A DNA stretch of 64,000 nt. It comes from Piscicola geometra. Taxonomy: Eukaryota > Annelida > Clitellata > Hirudinida > Piscicolidae. The position numbers and the translations under genes are program-made. The DNA lies in the NCBI GenBank assembly GCA_943735955.1, contig OX030961.1:1992483-2056482 (forward strand), in the 5' to 3' direction. The notes beneath the pieces are model-generated. The model worked only from the letters and a program-made list of their open reading frames with translations. It had not been told where the DNA came from and searched no databases. Below, in pieces: positions 61,219 to 64,000 of the stretch (positions are counted from its first letter, which is position 1; every line of letters starts with the position of its first letter).

Positions 61219-64000
61219 CGTCGATGTGGATGAGGCAGAAAGACTCATCAAGGAGGGTGTTGTTGTGGTGGAGGATGCCGAAGAAAGATTAAAGTTGTTA
61301 CGATGCAACTTAGGTGGTTCGAGTGAGCAATAACATGACTGTCTTGTATCTGTCATCGAATGGAGTTAATTTGTACACATCATTTTTTGAAAGATTTCAA
61401 ATAATTTTTTTAAATAACTGAACACTTTTTGTATACATGGAAAAAGTTGTATTAGTTTCAAAGTGAATAAATAGAACATGAAAGAGCTTAAGAAACTCGG
61501 CTCGGCAACCTACCGAACACACTTTGATTGCGACTTCGATTTACGACTCTAGAATCAAATCGACATTTCAAGACACTGCAAAACAGAGTCTACGCTTTAT
61601 TGATCAATGAAAATATATCACCTGTTTGAATTACATTACATTTTCATGATAGAACTCCAATTTTGACTGCAGGCCTTCATAGAGGCATAGTGATAGTCAG
61701 TGATAGACTATCAGATAGTGCATAGCGTTGGCGAATTTCGGATAAAACAGATAATAAAAAACTAACAAGAGGATGAGACCAACTGAAAATTAGTGAAATT
61801 GTAATGCATTCGAAACTTTGTCAAAAGTGCAAGACACAGTGAAAGAAATGTGTTCTCTTATCATTTAAAAAAATGCAAAAATAATTTCTCATAAATTCAA
61901 CACAACACTGTTCGATACACTAAAATTACAAGTTTTATAAATTGTTAGTGATAAAATATATTGATTTATCGGATAAAATTGAAAACCATAAATAAGAATT
62001 TTCCTAACAAGATAGACTTTCTTTCTTTATCATATGAACGTTTAAATTCGACTCTAATTGTCTTCCTTTTAAGCAGAATCAGTCATGGCGATTATAACTT
62101 TTCAAATAAAGATATTGCAGGAGTGACAAATTAATAACCTTATTTTATCATTAATAAAATTTCGTTATTAAAATTTATCCATTAATTTCATTTCAGATTT
62201 TTAGAAGACATTAATAACGACGATTATTATAGTGATAACACCCGAACGGGCTTCCAGGTCACTAAGACTTTAAATTTTTCAAGTCGTGCCTATTAGGACA
62301 TCGGTTGCACTCGAACCTTGGACTATTAGCCATTGGAGAAACCAAAAGTAGGTACATACACGTTCTCCCAACTTTTGTCGTTTTCAGAAAATAAACTTAT
62401 TATCGAGGCTCTCTACGCAATTCCTAAAAATGAGACTAATTATAGCTTGCGCACGCTTGAAAATCGGAAATTATTCTTTTTACATTTCATTTCTTTCTGT
62501 ACAATGCAAGATTTGTAGAAAGATGTATCGCTAGAGTGGTGCTCTGACACGCCATAATTGAAAAATATCATTGGTGAAAATTCATTCTAAAGAAGTATAA
62601 TAATTTTTTTTTTCATTTCCCTCTCTATACAGGTTTGACGGAAGGTGAAGAATGGCAACGAGAACTGAATACCGGCAGGAGGCTCCATCCGCTATTAACT
62701 GCGTTCTTTCTAGATTTCATTTTTATAATAAATACTTGTGAGTTACTTATTATTTTAAAGTGGTTTTGTCATAACTTTATCTAAAAAAAATTCTCATTAT
62801 GTTTCACACATCTTTTGACGTTTTTGACTAGGCATTTAAAAGATGTCGCGGTTTTCAGACGTTTTCGACCAATTATTTTGGCAAATCCATTAGTTTAATA
62901 TCGATGAGTTGTGTCTCATGTTGAATGATTAAAATCAGATCCAGATTTCTATTGAATTTATTTCATGGACAAAAAATTATTGTACACAAAAACTATTTTT
63001 TGCTATTTCTGATACTTTTCACCTTAATATTACATATTTTCAATTAATTTTTTTCAAATTTTAATGTTTTTTAATGGATTATTTTTCTTTTTTGTGGCTT
63101 TGGGGGTTTCATGGTGGTTTGTAGTGGTTTTAGGGGGTTCAGGGTAGCTTGTAGTTGTTTGTTAGTTTCGAAAGGTTTTAAAGCGAAGAATGGTGAGTGA
63201 TTGCAGTCATCGGAAATGACAAGTCATTGTCAGGATAACGCGACATTTTTTCATGATTGTGATTAATGAGAGCTTTCGGGATGTTAAGTATTTTGTACTA
63301 AGAGTTTTAAATGAACATAGATTTTTTTCTGCAAGATTTCTTTTAGAAAATAATACAAAAACTAAAATTGACAATAATTTTTTTAAAAGAGTAATTTTAA
63401 ATCATTAAAGGTTTGACTTGCAAAAACCAAATTTGTTTAAAAACGATGTGAGTAGCAAAAGATAAATGCGTTGGCACATCAGTAAAATTGTTCTAAAGAC
63501 CAACCCATGCAGATTACGAATCTGAGATAGCAAGTTAATAAAAAAATAATAAAATATGTACAATAATTTACGGTGATACATGAAAAATAGATTTTAAATT
63601 GACATTTAAATGTTTAATATTCTTCAAAAAACCAAATGATTTTTCACAGTTATTCAAAATAAATAATTAAAATTTATTTCCGATTTAAAGGTGCTTTTAA
63701 TGCAAAATAATACATCTGTATATTTTTTTTGACGTGTACCTTTCAACACCATGTATGGGGCGCACCAATGTTTAAGGCGCACTTCTTGTTTGGTTGCTCA
63801 AAATAAAACAAAAATAATTTTTACAAACTAAAATGTTTCACAGAAACGAGAAACTTGTTTATTCATTATTATTTCTCAAATCTACGTCTTTTCAAAGCTT
63901 CGTTTTGCCTTTAGAAAATGTCAAATAAATGTAAGACACTGCACAAATTTGATTCTAAATTTTAAATTGTTCTTAAAGTGAAATTGACAATAATGATTAA
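61219..64000. other. Upstream of gene 1
   Basis: A+T-rich. A tRNA-like patch with GGTTCGAGTGC on the minus strand lies at 62300-62345. A GTATAAGGCGCAC-type repeat terminus lies at 63750-63785. No further gene was seen. Confidence 0.4.

Overview
The window is A+T-rich eukaryotic DNA. It almost certainly comes from a metazoan, probably an aquatic invertebrate; the phylum cannot be fixed from the sequence. The evidence is GT-AG introns with consistent exon phases, tRNA-derived SINEs, hAT and pogo/Tc1-type DNA transposons with their target-site duplications, a non-LTR retrotransposon of the 'GTWNVRTL' endonuclease type, and a degenerate TTAGGG-like tract. Nothing looks prokaryotic: there are no operons, Shine-Dalgarno sites or CRISPR arrays. 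All exon models below were assembled by hand from splice sites, reading-frame continuity and phase agreement, and none is confirmed by transcripts.

Genes lie on the minus strand and read right to left. Gene 1 (61218 to 38824) is a 15-exon model of about 1184 residues. It has a signal-peptide exon, a cysteine-rich middle, a beta-rich exon, and a long charged, low-complexity exon. Next come a less certain locus (34960 to 33010), then gene 2 (31894 to 25302), a six-exon model of about 1326 residues with an excellent start context, several hydrophobic segments and a polyadenylation signal. Further left (21023 to 7537) lies a decayed second copy of gene 1. At least nine exon-sized islands occur there in the same order and orientation as in gene 1, with a nonsense codon, frameshifts and a lost donor site. 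A fragment of the locus at 34.9 kb follows at about 1 kb. The window therefore captures an old tandem duplication of a block holding gene 1 and the next locus: the right copy is intact and the left copy is dying. I recognise no family for gene 1 or gene 2.

Mobile DNA fills the introns and spacers. It includes an hAT element with a perfect 8-bp target duplication and an hAT dimerisation-domain remnant (35939-37024), shortened relatives of it, a separate hAT-like MITE in two copies, at least four families with TA target duplications, a four-copy tRNA-derived SINE, and endonuclease and reverse-transcriptase fragments of a non-LTR element. Large simple repeats occur at 12840-13370 (12-bp unit), 51911-52533 (CATC), 19153-19471 (GAT) and 45215-45520 (ACT). 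A 19-bp minisatellite sits inside a transposon at 23477-23690.

The observations most worth following are the duplicated unknown cysteine-rich gene, the way one ancestral intron repeat took two different unit lengths after duplication, a transposon whose empty site survives in the paralog, and a gene-2 exon that appears to start inside a MITE.
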